64,000 nt of DNA. Source: Opitutia bacterium UBA4506 (lineage in GTDB: Bacteria; Verrucomicrobiota; Verrucomicrobiia; Opitutales; Puniceicoccaceae). Where the stretch lies: positions 30,502-94,501 of the forward strand of contig DGMY01000075.1 in the NCBI GenBank assembly GCA_002388665.1, in the 5' to 3' direction. Below are positions 42,610 to 51,778 of the stretch, in pieces (position 1 is the stretch's first letter; each line of letters starts with the position of its first letter). The translations under genes and the position numbers were made by a program. The notes beneath the pieces were generated by a model. The model saw nothing but the letters and a program-made list of their open reading frames with translations, made no database searches and was not told the origin of the DNA.

Positions 42610-44541
42610 TCACTCCTCGAAATAGGTATACCCCCGAAGAGTCTCCTCAAAGGTTTTCACAATGGACCGGCGCTCATCCACATCGATATCTCCTGACCGA
42701 ACCGCCCGCTCGACGGAGGCACGGAACCGCGCGGAGACCTGCTTGGGATCGTACTCCACGTAAGAGAGGACATCGGCGATCGCATCGCCCTCGATCTCTC
42801 GATCGACCTCAAAATCTCCGTCCTCCCCCATCCGCACGCTGACCACATGGGTATCGCCGAGAAGGTTATGGAGATCGCCCAAGGTCTCTTGATAGGCGCC
42901 CACGAGGAAGACGCCCAGCAAGTACTTTTCCCCCTCTCGCAGATCGTGAACCGCCAAAGTCCTGCGGATCCGGCCCGACTCAACAAACCGGTCGACCTTG
43001 CCGTCACAATCGCAAGTGATATCGGAAAGAATGGCGCGCCTCATCGGCTCCTCATTCAATCGTTCAATCGGCACAACGGGAAAGACCTGATCAATCGCCC
43101 AGGCATCGGGAAGAGACTGGAACAAGCTAAAGTTGCCGTAATAGATATCGGCGAGGAAGGACTCCAATCCCAATAGTTCCTCCGGTGGCTCCTCGATCTG
43201 AGAACAGAGCTTCCAGATCTTTGCCAGGTTATCCCAGAAAATTTTCTCTCCCAAACTGCGTTCCCGCAGCCCCATGGCGCCCGCCTGGAAGTGTTGCCGG
43301 ATCTCGTCGCGGTAGAAAAAAGCGTCGTTGTAGCACTCTTGCAGATTCTCCTCGCAGAGACTGTGTCCAACCGCCAATGAGTTCCGGATCAGGTAATGCG
43401 AATTCTCGGGGACCTCAGACTCATCGAGCTCTGGCTCAAATCGATTTACGTCGAGCACGTCGACCAGCAAAACGGAATAGTAGGCAACTGTCGCCCGGCC
43501 CGATTCCGAGACGATGGTGGGATGCTTCACATCGCATAAATCCATCTGCCCCTTCACCGTCTCGACTACGTCACGACAGTATTCCTCAATCGTATAATTC
43601 CGGCTGCCTCCGCTCTTGGACTGGGAACCCTCGTAGTCGATCGCAAGCCCTCCCCCGATATCGAGAGTGCCCATCGGGGCTCCCTCGTGAATCAATCCGA
43701 CATACACGCGGCAGGCCTCTGTAAGGGCCGTACGAACATCGCGGATATCGGGAATCTGTGAACCGAGATGATAATGCAACAGTTGCAGGCAATCGAGATA
43801 GCCCTCCTCCCGGAACTGGTCTACGCAGTCCATCAGCTGCCCCGCGTTGAGCCCGAAAACACTGCGATCGCCGCCCGAATCTTTCCAGTGACCACTGCCA
43901 CAGGACGAAAGGCGCACCCGCACACCGACCTTGGGGCGAATACCCAGCCGCTTCGCCGTCTCGATGATCAATTTCACCTCAATGGGTGTTTCGATTACAA
44001 AGACGCAATCAATCCCGATCCGCCGTGCATACAAACCCAGCTCGATGAAGCGTTCATCCTTGTAGCCATTGCAAATCAGCAAATCGCCGGGGTTCTTCAA
44101 ATAGGCCAGCGCAGCAATCAGCTCTGCCTTACTCCCGGCCTCCAGCCCATGCCCGTAGCGAGCGCCGTAGGTGCAGACCTCATCGACAACCTGCTCTTGC
44201 TGGTTGACCTTGATGGGGTAAACCCCGCGATATTTGCCTTCATATCCGTACTCCTCAATCGCCTCACCAAAACCACGGTTCAAATCGTGAATCTGGCGGT
44301 CGAGCAGCTCGGGAAAACGTAGCAGTACCGGCATCGAGATCCCCCGTTTCCGCAACCCATCCACAATGCGCGGTAGCGATAGTCGGGACGCCTCCTCAAT
44401 CCCCTTTGGGCACAGTTCAACCTCTCCAGCTGAAGACACATCGAAATAGCCACCACTCCACTCGCGAACACCGTAGAGCGCAGCCGCGTCTTCAGATGTC
44501 CAAGCCGATGGGGAGGGTTGAGGGGAATCAGGAGTTTTCAC
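42610..44541 (-). CDS. speA: Biosynthetic arginine decarboxylase
   Basis: A 643-residue PLP enzyme of the SpeA class that converts arginine to agmatine, the first step to putrescine. The PLP lysine is in YRGVYPIKVNQQEQVV near residue 108. Family blocks include HGLEAGSKAELIAALAY, KVGVRVRLSSCGSGHWKDSGGDRSVFGL, HYHLGSQIPDIRDV, TLDIGGGLAIDYEGS, and near the end ITCDCDGKVDRFV and GAYQETLGDLHNLLGDTH. Length matches E. coli SpeA. It heads a three-gene polyamine unit with the dehydrogenase 52 bp downstream. Confidence 0.96.
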   Translation of the reverse strand: MKTPDSPQPSPSAWTSEDAAALYGVREWSGGYFDVSSAGEVELCPKGIEEASRLSLPRIVDGLRKRGISMPVLLRFPELLDRQIHDLNRGFGEAIEEYGYEGKYRGVYPIKVNQQEQVVDEVCTYGARYGHGLEAGSKAELIAALAYLKNPGDLLICNGYKDERFIELGLYARRIGIDCVFVIETPIEVKLIIETAKRLGIRPKVGVRVRLSSCGSGHWKDSGGDRSVFGLNAGQLMDCVDQFREEGYLDCLQLLHYHLGSQIPDIRDVRTALTEACRVYVGLIHEGAPMGTLDIGGGLAIDYEGSQSKSGGSRNYTIEEYCRDVVETVKGQMDLCDVKHPTIVSESGRATVAYYSVLLVDVLDVNRFEPELDESEVPENSHYLIRNSLAVGHSLCEENLQECYNDAFFYRDEIRQHFQAGAMGLRERSLGEKIFWDNLAKIWKLCSQIEEPPEELLGLESFLADIYYGNFSLFQSLPDAWAIDQVFPVVPIERLNEEPMRRAILSDITCDCDGKVDRFVESGRIRRTLAVHDLREGEKYLLGVFLVGAYQETLGDLHNLLGDTHVVSVRMGEDGDFEVDREIEGDAIADVLSYVEYDPKQVSARFRASVERAVRSGDIDVDERRSIVKTFEETLRGYTYFEE

Positions 44542-44652
44542 GCGCTAACGTGAATGACAAAGTGACCGGTTTCGCAAGTGCTAAGAACGAATTTTCGAAT
44601 GCTATTTCCAATCGTAAAATCAGCGCATAGACGCTGACAGTTGAACTGATCG

Positions 44653-44686
44653 TTCCCTTGACGGATATTTGGCGAATCCAAGGGAA
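44653..44686 (-). other. Inverted repeat downstream of the AEC transporter gene
   Basis: TTCCCTTG/CAAGGGAA, a perfect 8-bp pair with an 18-nt loop, nine bases after the transporter stop. No U-tract follows. It is a possible 3' end or processing signal before speA. Confidence 0.3.
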
Positions 44687-44695
44687 ATCGCGCCC

Positions 44696-45658
44696 CTACT
44701 CCGCCAAGCCCGGTAGGTTCACCGCAACCTGAATCCACAGTGGCGTAGTCACTACCGACAGGAGCATAGTCGAGACCACGACCCGCACCGCCACATCCTG
44801 TCGCCCCCCATAAAAACCGGTTACCACGACCGGAAACAGGCCTGCGGGCATGGCAGCTTGAATCGCCACCACCCGCTTCAATTCCACCGGTAACGGCAAG
44901 AACCACGCAGCGACTAGAAAGAGAACCGGCAATAATGCGAGGCGGATCACGCACGCCCCAGCGACCACCTCCCAACCGGAACGGAAGGCAGAGGAATTCA
45001 ACAGCCCTCCGATCGCGCACCCCGCAAGAATGATTCCGAGCGGAACTGAAATCGAAGCGATGTACTCCAAAAACCGTTCCAACACCTGCGGCATCGCTTG
45101 GTAAGTTCCCGTGTAGTTGAGAACCAGAGCCACGACCAACGCCACCAGCGGTGGGTTCACAATCTTGCGGAAGCCCTCTCGGTTGAACACCCCCTGCAGG
45201 ATCAAGACCCCTACCGTCCAAAAGGCCAGGTCCACCCCCACATTATGGACGAAGAGGATGGCAAGCGTCCCGTCGTGCTGTCCATAGAACGCGAGAACCA
45301 GCGGTACCGGGAGAAAGGCGTAATTGTAGATCCCGTTGCTAAAAGCAAATGCCCGTCGCCCCTTGCCCTTCTGGATACGAAACAAAGGAGCGAGCCACCA
45401 CGTTACCGCAAATCCGAGTACAATCGTCAGGAAGCCAGTCACAATTGAGACGACCACCAGCCCGACATTCGTCACCTCGGGAGCCGGGCCGACCGAAGTC
45501 AGGATCAGTGCCGGATAGAACACCGTCACGATGACCCTCATCAACGGGCTCTCGGCCTCCTGCGGGAGCAGTTTGCTCCTGCGAAGGAACATCCCCAACC
45601 CGACAAGGAAAAACACGGGGAGAGTTACCCCGAGGATTCCAAAAAACGAGCCGGACAT
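44696..45658 (-). CDS. AEC family transporter (auxin efflux carrier-like)
   Basis: A 320-residue inner-membrane protein with about ten hydrophobic segments in two halves (first at about 7-27, last at about 292-315). Family features include FSNGIYNYAFLPVPLVLAFYG and a final block AAMPAGLFPVVVTGFYGG. AEC proteins export or import small anions and amino-acid derivatives; the substrate cannot be predicted. It is 36 bp after cysN and could be co-transcribed with the sulfate genes, but the link may be positional only. Confidence 0.87.
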   Translation of the reverse strand: MSGSFFGILGVTLPVFFLVGLGMFLRRSKLLPQEAESPLMRVIVTVFYPALILTSVGPAPEVTNVGLVVVSIVTGFLTIVLGFAVTWWLAPLFRIQKGKGRRAFAFSNGIYNYAFLPVPLVLAFYGQHDGTLAILFVHNVGVDLAFWTVGVLILQGVFNREGFRKIVNPPLVALVVALVLNYTGTYQAMPQVLERFLEYIASISVPLGIILAGCAIGGLLNSSAFRSGWEVVAGACVIRLALLPVLFLVAAWFLPLPVELKRVVAIQAAMPAGLFPVVVTGFYGGRQDVAVRVVVSTMLLSVVTTPLWIQVAVNLPGLAE

Positions 45659-45694
45659 GTGAGTCCTCTGTAGCTTTGGGAATTACCCCTCCGA

Positions 45695-46966
45695 CTAGCG
45701 GATCATCCCAGCGGCAACGGTCTTATTCGAAAACGCATCCACAAGTACGAAACTTCCGGTCTGGCGATTTTTCGCATAAGAATCGAAGAACAACGGCTCG
45801 GAGGTGCGCAACTGCACCCGGGCGATATCGTTCATACCGATGGTCAAATCCGACTCAATCTTGTGCAAGTTATTGATATCCATCTTGTACTGAATACCCT
45901 TAACCATTGCCTTAGCAGTCTTCGTGGTATGGCGGATGATGTATTTCCCGCGCGGTTGAAGCGTGTGGTCCGACGAGAACCAGCAAATCATCGCGTCAAT
46001 ATCCTGACTGACCTTCGGCTGATTGTTCGGCTTCACGATCATATCGCCCCGGCTGATATCGATCTCGTCCTCGAGACGAATCGCTACCGACATGGGTGAA
46101 AAGGCCTCTTCCACCTCTTCTTCAAAACGATCGATGGATCGAATCTTGGAGGAGAATCCCGACGGAAGAACCGTCACCTCGTCACCAGGCTTGAATACGC
46201 CACCAGCCACACGACCGGCATAGCCGCGATAATCGTGATACTTCTCGGAGTGCGGACGGGTTACCCATTGTACGGGGAATCGCGCATCCACATGATTCGC
46301 ATCCGATCCGACATAAACAGTCTCCAAGTGGTAGAGGAGCGGTGAGCCACCATACCACGGCATATTCTCGGAGCGGTTGACCACATTATCCCCGTGCAGT
46401 GCGCTGATCGGGATGAAGGTCATCTCCTTAATATCCAACCGCGAAGCAAAATCAGTAAACTGCTTAACAATCTCGTTGTAGCGGTCTTCCGAATAGTCCA
46501 CCAAGTCCATCTTGTTGATGCAGAGGACTACGTGCTCGATGCGGAGAAGCGAAGCGATGAAAGAGTGCCGGCAAGTCTGCTCGATGACACCCTTCCGTGC
46601 GTCGATCAAGATGATCGCGAGATTGGCCGTTGAAGCACCAGTCACCATATTCCGGGTGTACTGGATGTGCCCCGGAGTATCCGCGATAATGAACTTGCGC
46701 TTGGGCGTAGCGAAATAACGGTAGGCCACATCAATCGTGATCCCCTGTTCTCGCTCGGCTCGTAGACCGTCGGTCAACAAGGCAAGATTCACGTTGGCGT
46801 CGCCGCGCTGCTGACTGCTGCGCTCAATCGCTTCCAACTGGTCTTCAAAGATCGTCTTCGTGTCGTACATGAGCCGCCCGATGAGCGTACTCTTTCCATC
46901 ATCAACACTCCCTGCAGTCGTAAACCGCAGGAGATCCATATCCATGTATCCGTCGTCAGTAGACAT
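45695..46966 (-). CDS. cysN: Sulfate adenylyltransferase subunit 1 (GTPase)
   Basis: A 423-residue translation-factor-like GTPase that drives ATP sulfurylase (CysD) by GTP hydrolysis. Motifs: P-loop AGSVDDGKSTLIGRLMYD, EREQGITIDVAYRYF, ADTPGHIQYTRNM and CINKMDLVDY, followed by two beta-barrel domains. The start is the ATG at 46966, overlapping the cysD stop as TGATG. It is shorter than the roughly 475-residue E. coli CysN but covers all three domains. It is not fused to APS kinase; cysC is separate. Confidence 0.95.
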   Translation of the reverse strand: MSTDDGYMDMDLLRFTTAGSVDDGKSTLIGRLMYDTKTIFEDQLEAIERSSQQRGDANVNLALLTDGLRAEREQGITIDVAYRYFATPKRKFIIADTPGHIQYTRNMVTGASTANLAIILIDARKGVIEQTCRHSFIASLLRIEHVVLCINKMDLVDYSEDRYNEIVKQFTDFASRLDIKEMTFIPISALHGDNVVNRSENMPWYGGSPLLYHLETVYVGSDANHVDARFPVQWVTRPHSEKYHDYRGYAGRVAGGVFKPGDEVTVLPSGFSSKIRSIDRFEEEVEEAFSPMSVAIRLEDEIDISRGDMIVKPNNQPKVSQDIDAMICWFSSDHTLQPRGKYIIRHTTKTAKAMVKGIQYKMDINNLHKIESDLTIGMNDIARVQLRTSEPLFFDSYAKNRQTGSFVLVDAFSNKTVAAGMIR

Positions 46967-47874
46967 CAAAAATATCCTTCTTTTTTCCGGTCTTCCATTG
47001 CCGATTCCGAACGCTTGTCGTCCGCACGGCCACCGCGCTCGGTCTGGCGAGCGGAAGCGACCTCCTCGATGATCTTTTCCAAACTATCTGCCGTTGATTC
47101 GACAGCACCCGTGCAGGTCGCGTCGCCAACAGTACGGAAGCGAACGATCCGCTTCTCGGCTTTTTCTCCCTCCATGAGAGTCAGAAACTCACCGTTGTCG
47201 AGAAGAACACCATCCCGCTCAATCACCTCACGCTCGTGGGAGAAGTAGATCGAAGGGATCGGAATCTCCTCGCGGAGGATGTACTGCCAAACGTCCATCT
47301 CCGTCCAGTTGGAGAGCGGGAAGACCCGGAAGTGCTCACCCTGAGACTTACGGGCGTTGAACAGATTCCACAGCTCTGGCCGTTGATTCTTGGGATCCCA
47401 CTGGCCGAACTCATCGCGATGGGAAAAGAAGCGCTCCTTGGCGCGAGCCTTTTCCTCATCCCGGCGAGCACCACCTACGGCGGCGTCAAAACGGTTTTCC
47501 TCGATCGCATCGAGCAGAGTCACCGTCTGCAGCGCATTACGGCTGGCATTCGGTCCCTTTTCTTCGACTGCTCGACCTTGGTCAATCGAGTCCTGAACCG
47601 AGGCAACGATGAGCTCGCCCCCGATGTCCTCGATGAATTGATCGCGAAACTCGATGGTTTCTTTAAAATTGTGACCGGTATCGACGTGCATGAACGGCAT
47701 AGGAGGCCGCGCAGGCCAGAACGCTTTTTGCGCCAGGCGTGCTACTACGATCGAATCTTTACCTCCCGAAAAGAGGATAACCGGCCGCTCGAACTGGGCC
47801 GCTGTTTCGCGGAGGATAAAAATCGCCTCCGACTCCAGCTGCTCCAAATGACGGATCTTGTATGAGACACTCAT
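46966..47874 (-). CDS. cysD: Sulfate adenylyltransferase subunit 2
   Basis: A 302-residue PP-loop ATPase that forms adenosine 5'-phosphosulfate from sulfate and ATP. The PP-loop ILFSGGKDSIVVARLAQKAF is near residue 32. Other blocks are PFMHVDTGHNFKETIEFRD, GGARRDEEKARAKERFFSHRDEFGQWDPK and NWTEMDVWQYI. The C-terminus (TVGDATCTGAVES, then ARQTERGGRADDK) is standard. Coupled to cysN by a TGATG overlap. Confidence 0.97.
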   Translation of the reverse strand: MSVSYKIRHLEQLESEAIFILRETAAQFERPVILFSGGKDSIVVARLAQKAFWPARPPMPFMHVDTGHNFKETIEFRDQFIEDIGGELIVASVQDSIDQGRAVEEKGPNASRNALQTVTLLDAIEENRFDAAVGGARRDEEKARAKERFFSHRDEFGQWDPKNQRPELWNLFNARKSQGEHFRVFPLSNWTEMDVWQYILREEIPIPSIYFSHEREVIERDGVLLDNGEFLTLMEGEKAEKRIVRFRTVGDATCTGAVESTADSLEKIIEEVASARQTERGGRADDKRSESAMEDRKKEGYF

Positions 47875-47987
47875 GAAAAGGCGAAGACAACCAGATCAAC
47901 CCACGAGGGGAAAGGAAAAAAGGATGTAAAGAGAAAACCGCCGATTCCAGAAGGGCGATTGCCCAGTATCCAACCCGCGGCCGAGCT

Positions 47988-48596
47988 CTATTTTTCGATC
48001 CGAATGCGATCCAAAATCACGGCCGACAATGCGCGCGCGGAGTCCTCGGCCGATTCGCTTTCGGTATCGAGCACGAGGGCCCGATCCCCTACCGGCTCCT
48101 CAAAACCCGAATCTTTTCCGGTAAACTGCTTCACCCCACCCTGAGCGGCTTTGGCGTAGAGTCCCTTCACATCGCGGCGGGCACATTCCGCGAAGGACGC
48201 TTTGACGTAGACCTCGAGAAAATCATCCTCACCCACGATCTCGCGAGCCATCTCACGCAATTCCCGCTTCGGGGTGATGAAGGAAGCGATGGTGACGACA
48301 CCCGCATCCTTGAAGAGTCGGGCCACCTCCGAAATGCGGCGAATATTCTCCAATCGATCCTCATCGGAGAATCCCAGGTTCTGGTTCAACCCGCTCCGAA
48401 TATTGTCTCCGTCGAGAATCTGGGTCATGAAACCCTCGGCGTGCAACGCCCGCTCAACCAAGTTGGCCACGGTACTCTTGCCCGACCCGGAAAGGCCATA
48501 GAGCCAAACCACCAGCGATTTTTGCCCCAGAAGTTTTTCTTTATCCCCCCGTCCCAACAGACGGTCGAAAACCGGATGAATGTTATCCTGGCTCAT
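47988..48596 (-). CDS. cysC: Adenylylsulfate kinase
   Basis: A 202-residue kinase phosphorylating APS to PAPS. The P-loop is WLYGLSGSGKSTVANLVE near residue 32. Downstream blocks are LDGDNIRSGLNQNLGFSDEDRLENIRR, ASFITPKRELREMARE and EVYVKASFAECARRDVKGLYAKA. It is nine bases after pyrG and 113 bases before cysD. With CysDN it completes PAPS synthesis. No PAPS reductase gene is in the window, so the product might feed sulfation as well as assimilation. Confidence 0.95.
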   Translation of the reverse strand: MSQDNIHPVFDRLLGRGDKEKLLGQKSLVVWLYGLSGSGKSTVANLVERALHAEGFMTQILDGDNIRSGLNQNLGFSDEDRLENIRRISEVARLFKDAGVVTIASFITPKRELREMAREIVGEDDFLEVYVKASFAECARRDVKGLYAKAAQGGVKQFTGKDSGFEEPVGDRALVLDTESESAEDSARALSAVILDRIRIEK

Positions 48597-48605
48597 GGTC
48601 TTGTC

Positions 48606-50231
48606 CTATTTCTTAGCCTTCTTCCGGGCCATTGCCGCCTGCACGAAGGAGGCGAACAGAGGATGCGCCGAGTTTGGCTTCGATTGAAATTCCGGGTGGA
48701 ACTGAACCCCGACAAACCATGGGTGATCCGCAACCTCGACAATCTCGACCAAATCGCGTTCCGGGTTGCGGCCGGCGACCCTGAGCCCCGCTTCCACCAA
48801 TTGATCGCGATAAGAGTTGTTGTACTCAAACCGATGACGATGCCGTTCTCTCACCAATGACTTCCCGTAGGCCTTGGCCGAATGGGTCCCCTCAGCGACT
48901 TCACACTCGTAGGCCCCCAACCGCATTGAAGCCCCCTTGATGGTCATTCCCCGCTGCTCTTCCATCAAGTCGATCACAGGGTGTTCCGTCCGCACGTCAA
49001 ATTCCGTACTATTGGCACCTTCCAGCTTCAAGACGTTCCGGGCAAACTCGATCACGGCCACCTGCATTCCCAGGCACAAACCGAAATATGGGATCCCGTA
49101 TTCACGGGCCAAGCGCACCGCCTCGATCTTGCCCTCGACCCCGCGGTCTCCGAAACCACCCGGGACTAAGATCCCGTCGAGATCCTGATATTCTTCGGGG
49201 ACTCCGTCTTGTAATGTCTCCGAATCCACCCGGACAACCTCGATCCCGCAGTCGTTGGCGATGCCCCCATGAGTGAGCGATTCGTAGACCGACTTATAAG
49301 CGTCCTGCAGTTCGATATACTTACCGACGACACCGATCCGGACCCGACTCGCCGGATACTTAAGACGGCGGACTACATCCTGCCACTCTCCCATGTTCGG
49401 GCGCTCATCGGGCAGGTGAAGCCCCTTGACGACCAAAGTGTCTAGATTCTCCCGCTGCAGCATGAGCGGCAGCTCGTAGATGGAGGATTCAACATCCTGC
49501 TCCTCAACCACTGCGGCCTGTGGCACATTGCAAAATAGGCTGAGCTTTTGCCGCAACTCTCCGGGGATCGCTTCCTCGGTCCGGCAAATCAAAATATCAG
49601 GCTGGATACCGATCTCCCGCAACTTTGCCACACTCATCTGGCTCGGCTTACTCTTCAATTCGCCGGCGGCTTTCAAGTATGGGAGCAAAGTGACGTGAAC
49701 AAACAGTCGATTTTCCTGACCGATCTCCAACGAAAACTGCCGCATCGCCTCGAGAAACGGCAGTCCCTCGATGTCACCGATGGTGCCACCGATCTCAGTG
49801 ATCAGGATGTCGACGTCCTCTCCGGCCGCGTAGATTCGCTCCTTGATCTCGTTGGTCACATGGGGAATGACCTGAACAGTCTTGCCGAGATAATCTCCCC
49901 GGCGCTCCTTCTGAATGACGGATTCGTAAATCTGCCCGGAGGTAAGATTGTTGAACCGAGAGAGATCGCATGAGGTAAACCGTTCGTAGTGACCGAGATC
50001 CAGATCGGTTTCCGCGCCATCATTGAGGACATACACCTCGCCGTGCTGGAACGGGCTCATCGTCCCAGGGTCCACATTGAGGTAGGGATCGAACTTTTGA
50101 ATCCTTACGGAAAAGCCCCGCTGCTCGAGCAAAGCACCCAAAGCCGCCGAGGTAAGCCCCTTCCCAAGGGAAGAAACTACTCCTCCAGTTACAAAAATAT
50201 ATTTCCCAGCGGGCGCGCCTGATTCTGCCAT
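48606..50231 (-). CDS. pyrG: CTP synthase
   Basis: A 541-residue enzyme aminating UTP to CTP with glutamine. The N-terminal amidoligase has KYIFVTGGVVSSLGKGLTSAALG, FDPYLNVDPGTMSPFQHGEVYV and IGGTIGDIEGLPFLEA. The C-terminal glutaminase has the Cys nucleophile in FGLCLGMQVAVIEFARN and the His/Glu pair in VQFHPEF. I start at the ATG at 50231; 18 more in-frame codons upstream are not family-like. It is the first gene of a minus-strand run leading into cysC. Confidence 0.98.
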   Translation of the reverse strand: MAESGAPAGKYIFVTGGVVSSLGKGLTSAALGALLEQRGFSVRIQKFDPYLNVDPGTMSPFQHGEVYVLNDGAETDLDLGHYERFTSCDLSRFNNLTSGQIYESVIQKERRGDYLGKTVQVIPHVTNEIKERIYAAGEDVDILITEIGGTIGDIEGLPFLEAMRQFSLEIGQENRLFVHVTLLPYLKAAGELKSKPSQMSVAKLREIGIQPDILICRTEEAIPGELRQKLSLFCNVPQAAVVEEQDVESSIYELPLMLQRENLDTLVVKGLHLPDERPNMGEWQDVVRRLKYPASRVRIGVVGKYIELQDAYKSVYESLTHGGIANDCGIEVVRVDSETLQDGVPEEYQDLDGILVPGGFGDRGVEGKIEAVRLAREYGIPYFGLCLGMQVAVIEFARNVLKLEGANSTEFDVRTEHPVIDLMEEQRGMTIKGASMRLGAYECEVAEGTHSAKAYGKSLVRERHRHRFEYNNSYRDQLVEAGLRVAGRNPERDLVEIVEVADHPWFVGVQFHPEFQSKPNSAHPLFASFVQAAMARKKAKK

Positions 50232-50460
50232 GGAACACGCTTTTGCCCAATCGCTGGCAGGAACGCAACCCCTAGCGAATCTCAATGCAACTTTTTCTTC
50301 CCCCAGCCCATCTTTGGCCCACCCAGCAGACCTGCTCCCATACCCCGACTCCTTTTACTACCTATTCAGAACGATCTATTAAGATGTAAAAATCGCCTCC
50401 AAGCCCACTGTCTGCTCGCCTTACGGCCAGTTTTTTACAATTACCCATCAGCACCAGACC

Positions 50461-51000
50461 ATGACTTGGAACACCCAATTCCGCACCTTCTTTGAGAACC
50501 TATTCGGAGAACCCCAAGGCAGCGCTCCATTTTTTACGATCAGTTGCGTCGCCCTCGGCAGCCTGATCCTGTTTTCTTGGATCATAACGAACTTCGTCAG
50601 CGATGGCCGCAAAGGCCCATTTCGCTCTTTTTTCGCCCAAGCCCTCCCCGGGCTCGCCGCGCTGCTGGGCTGGATTGGAACCCGTATCTACGCCGGCCCC
50701 CACATTCAGCCCTCATCCCCGCTGCAAACACTTCTGCCCATCCTGGGGGCGATCATAGCGGCTCTCGTGGTGAGCGGGTTCACGGCAAGGCGCCTCGCGG
50801 GAACCTCTGTAAAGAGCGGGATTGTCTCCCTCGTCCTCACCTATGCAGTCGTCACCGGAGTGATCTACCTCGGAGGCTCGCTGGTCAGAGATATGGACTC
50901 CAGTCTCACTCAACTGGAAAAGAAAAAGGAACAACGGGACAACGATACCCGCTCAATCATCGAGAACAAAGACTCCGGGATCAGCCACTCCACCTACTAG
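50461..51000 (+). CDS. Hypothetical membrane protein
   Basis: A 179-residue protein with four hydrophobic segments at about 24-45, 60-75, 92-108 and 118-140, then a charged coiled tail (LTQLEKKKEQRDNDTRS) at about 150-179. No family recognised. It follows a 229-bp gap after pyrG and is on the opposite strand. The gap itself holds no other gene I can support. The shadow ORFs overlapping it on the other frames show no protein-like composition. Confidence 0.6.
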   Translation: MTWNTQFRTFFENLFGEPQGSAPFFTISCVALGSLILFSWIITNFVSDGRKGPFRSFFAQALPGLAALLGWIGTRIYAGPHIQPSSPLQTLLPILGAIIAALVVSGFTARRLAGTSVKSGIVSLVLTYAVVTGVIYLGGSLVRDMDSSLTQLEKKKEQRDNDTRSIIENKDSGISHSTY

Positions 51001-51118
51001 GCGACCTTTTCGCTTCCGGGAGGCACCACCGCCAAACCTTCGTCCCGCTTCCTGTTCTGGCTTGAACCGCCAAACCTCCCCACCCATCATTCTCCGATGA
51101 AGGCAGACGAGGAACGCA

Positions 51119-51739
51119 GTGGCAGGATTTGATGAAAATATAGTTCGGGAATATTTCGAGCTGAACGGATTTCTGGTCCGACAGTTGCGAAAATATCAGG
51201 TACAGGCGCGGAAGAAGCGGGCCGACGAGGAGATCGATCTCCTCGTGTATAATCCCGCGCCCGAAGAACCGAGCGCCTCAAGGGGGTTTCAATTGTTTTC
51301 GGGCGATATCCAGTCCGTCCACCGCGCTTTGGTCGTAGTGAAAGGTTGGCACACTTCTTCCTTCACTCCACGTATGCTCAAGCAGAGTAGCAAGATTTTC
51401 GACTTCCTCAAAAAGGATGTCCTCGACGCAGTAGAGAAGTACTTCACGGAAGACGAGGACCTCATTGGCAAGGTCGACCCGGTGACCCGAATCCTCGTGC
51501 TACCGGGGCTCCCTTCAACGGATCCTCACCGCGAAGAATCCATCCAGCTCCTGAAAGATCACGGAATCGACTTTATCATTACTTTCCGCACAATCTTGGA
51601 AAACTTGCTTCAGGGCATTGAAGCGAACTATAGCTATCAAAAATCTGAAGCACTTCATCTTCTCCGACTTCTAAAGATCTACGACATGGTCAAGGCCCCC
51701 CAGATGGAACTCTTTTCTGACGACCGCAGACGCCGTTAA
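51119..51739 (+). CDS. Uncharacterised protein with a possible PD-(D/E)XK nuclease-like fold
   Basis: A 206-residue soluble protein starting at a GTG with GAGGAA seven bases upstream. It opens with an amphipathic helix (FDENIVREYFELNGFLVRQLRKY). Then come DEEIDLLVYNP (Asp40) and a hydrophobic strand ALVVVKGWH (Lys75). That order resembles a PD-(D/E)XK core, but the acidic residue of the E-x-K motif is Val, so catalysis may be lost or relocated. The C-terminal half has another alpha/beta unit (DPVTRILVLPGLPSTDPHREESIQLL). Function unknown. The next gene starts 39 bases later. Confidence 0.6.
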   Translation: MAGFDENIVREYFELNGFLVRQLRKYQVQARKKRADEEIDLLVYNPAPEEPSASRGFQLFSGDIQSVHRALVVVKGWHTSSFTPRMLKQSSKIFDFLKKDVLDAVEKYFTEDEDLIGKVDPVTRILVLPGLPSTDPHREESIQLLKDHGIDFIITFRTILENLLQGIEANYSYQKSEALHLLRLLKIYDMVKAPQMELFSDDRRRR

Positions 51740-51778
51740 CCCTCCAAGGATCTTCAACCTTCTCCCAACCCGAACACC

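Noticed and set aside
44538..45221. 227-residue frame overlapping the AEC transporter in the same strand
   Set aside because: Gly/Arg-rich out-of-frame product of the transporter gene with no domain.
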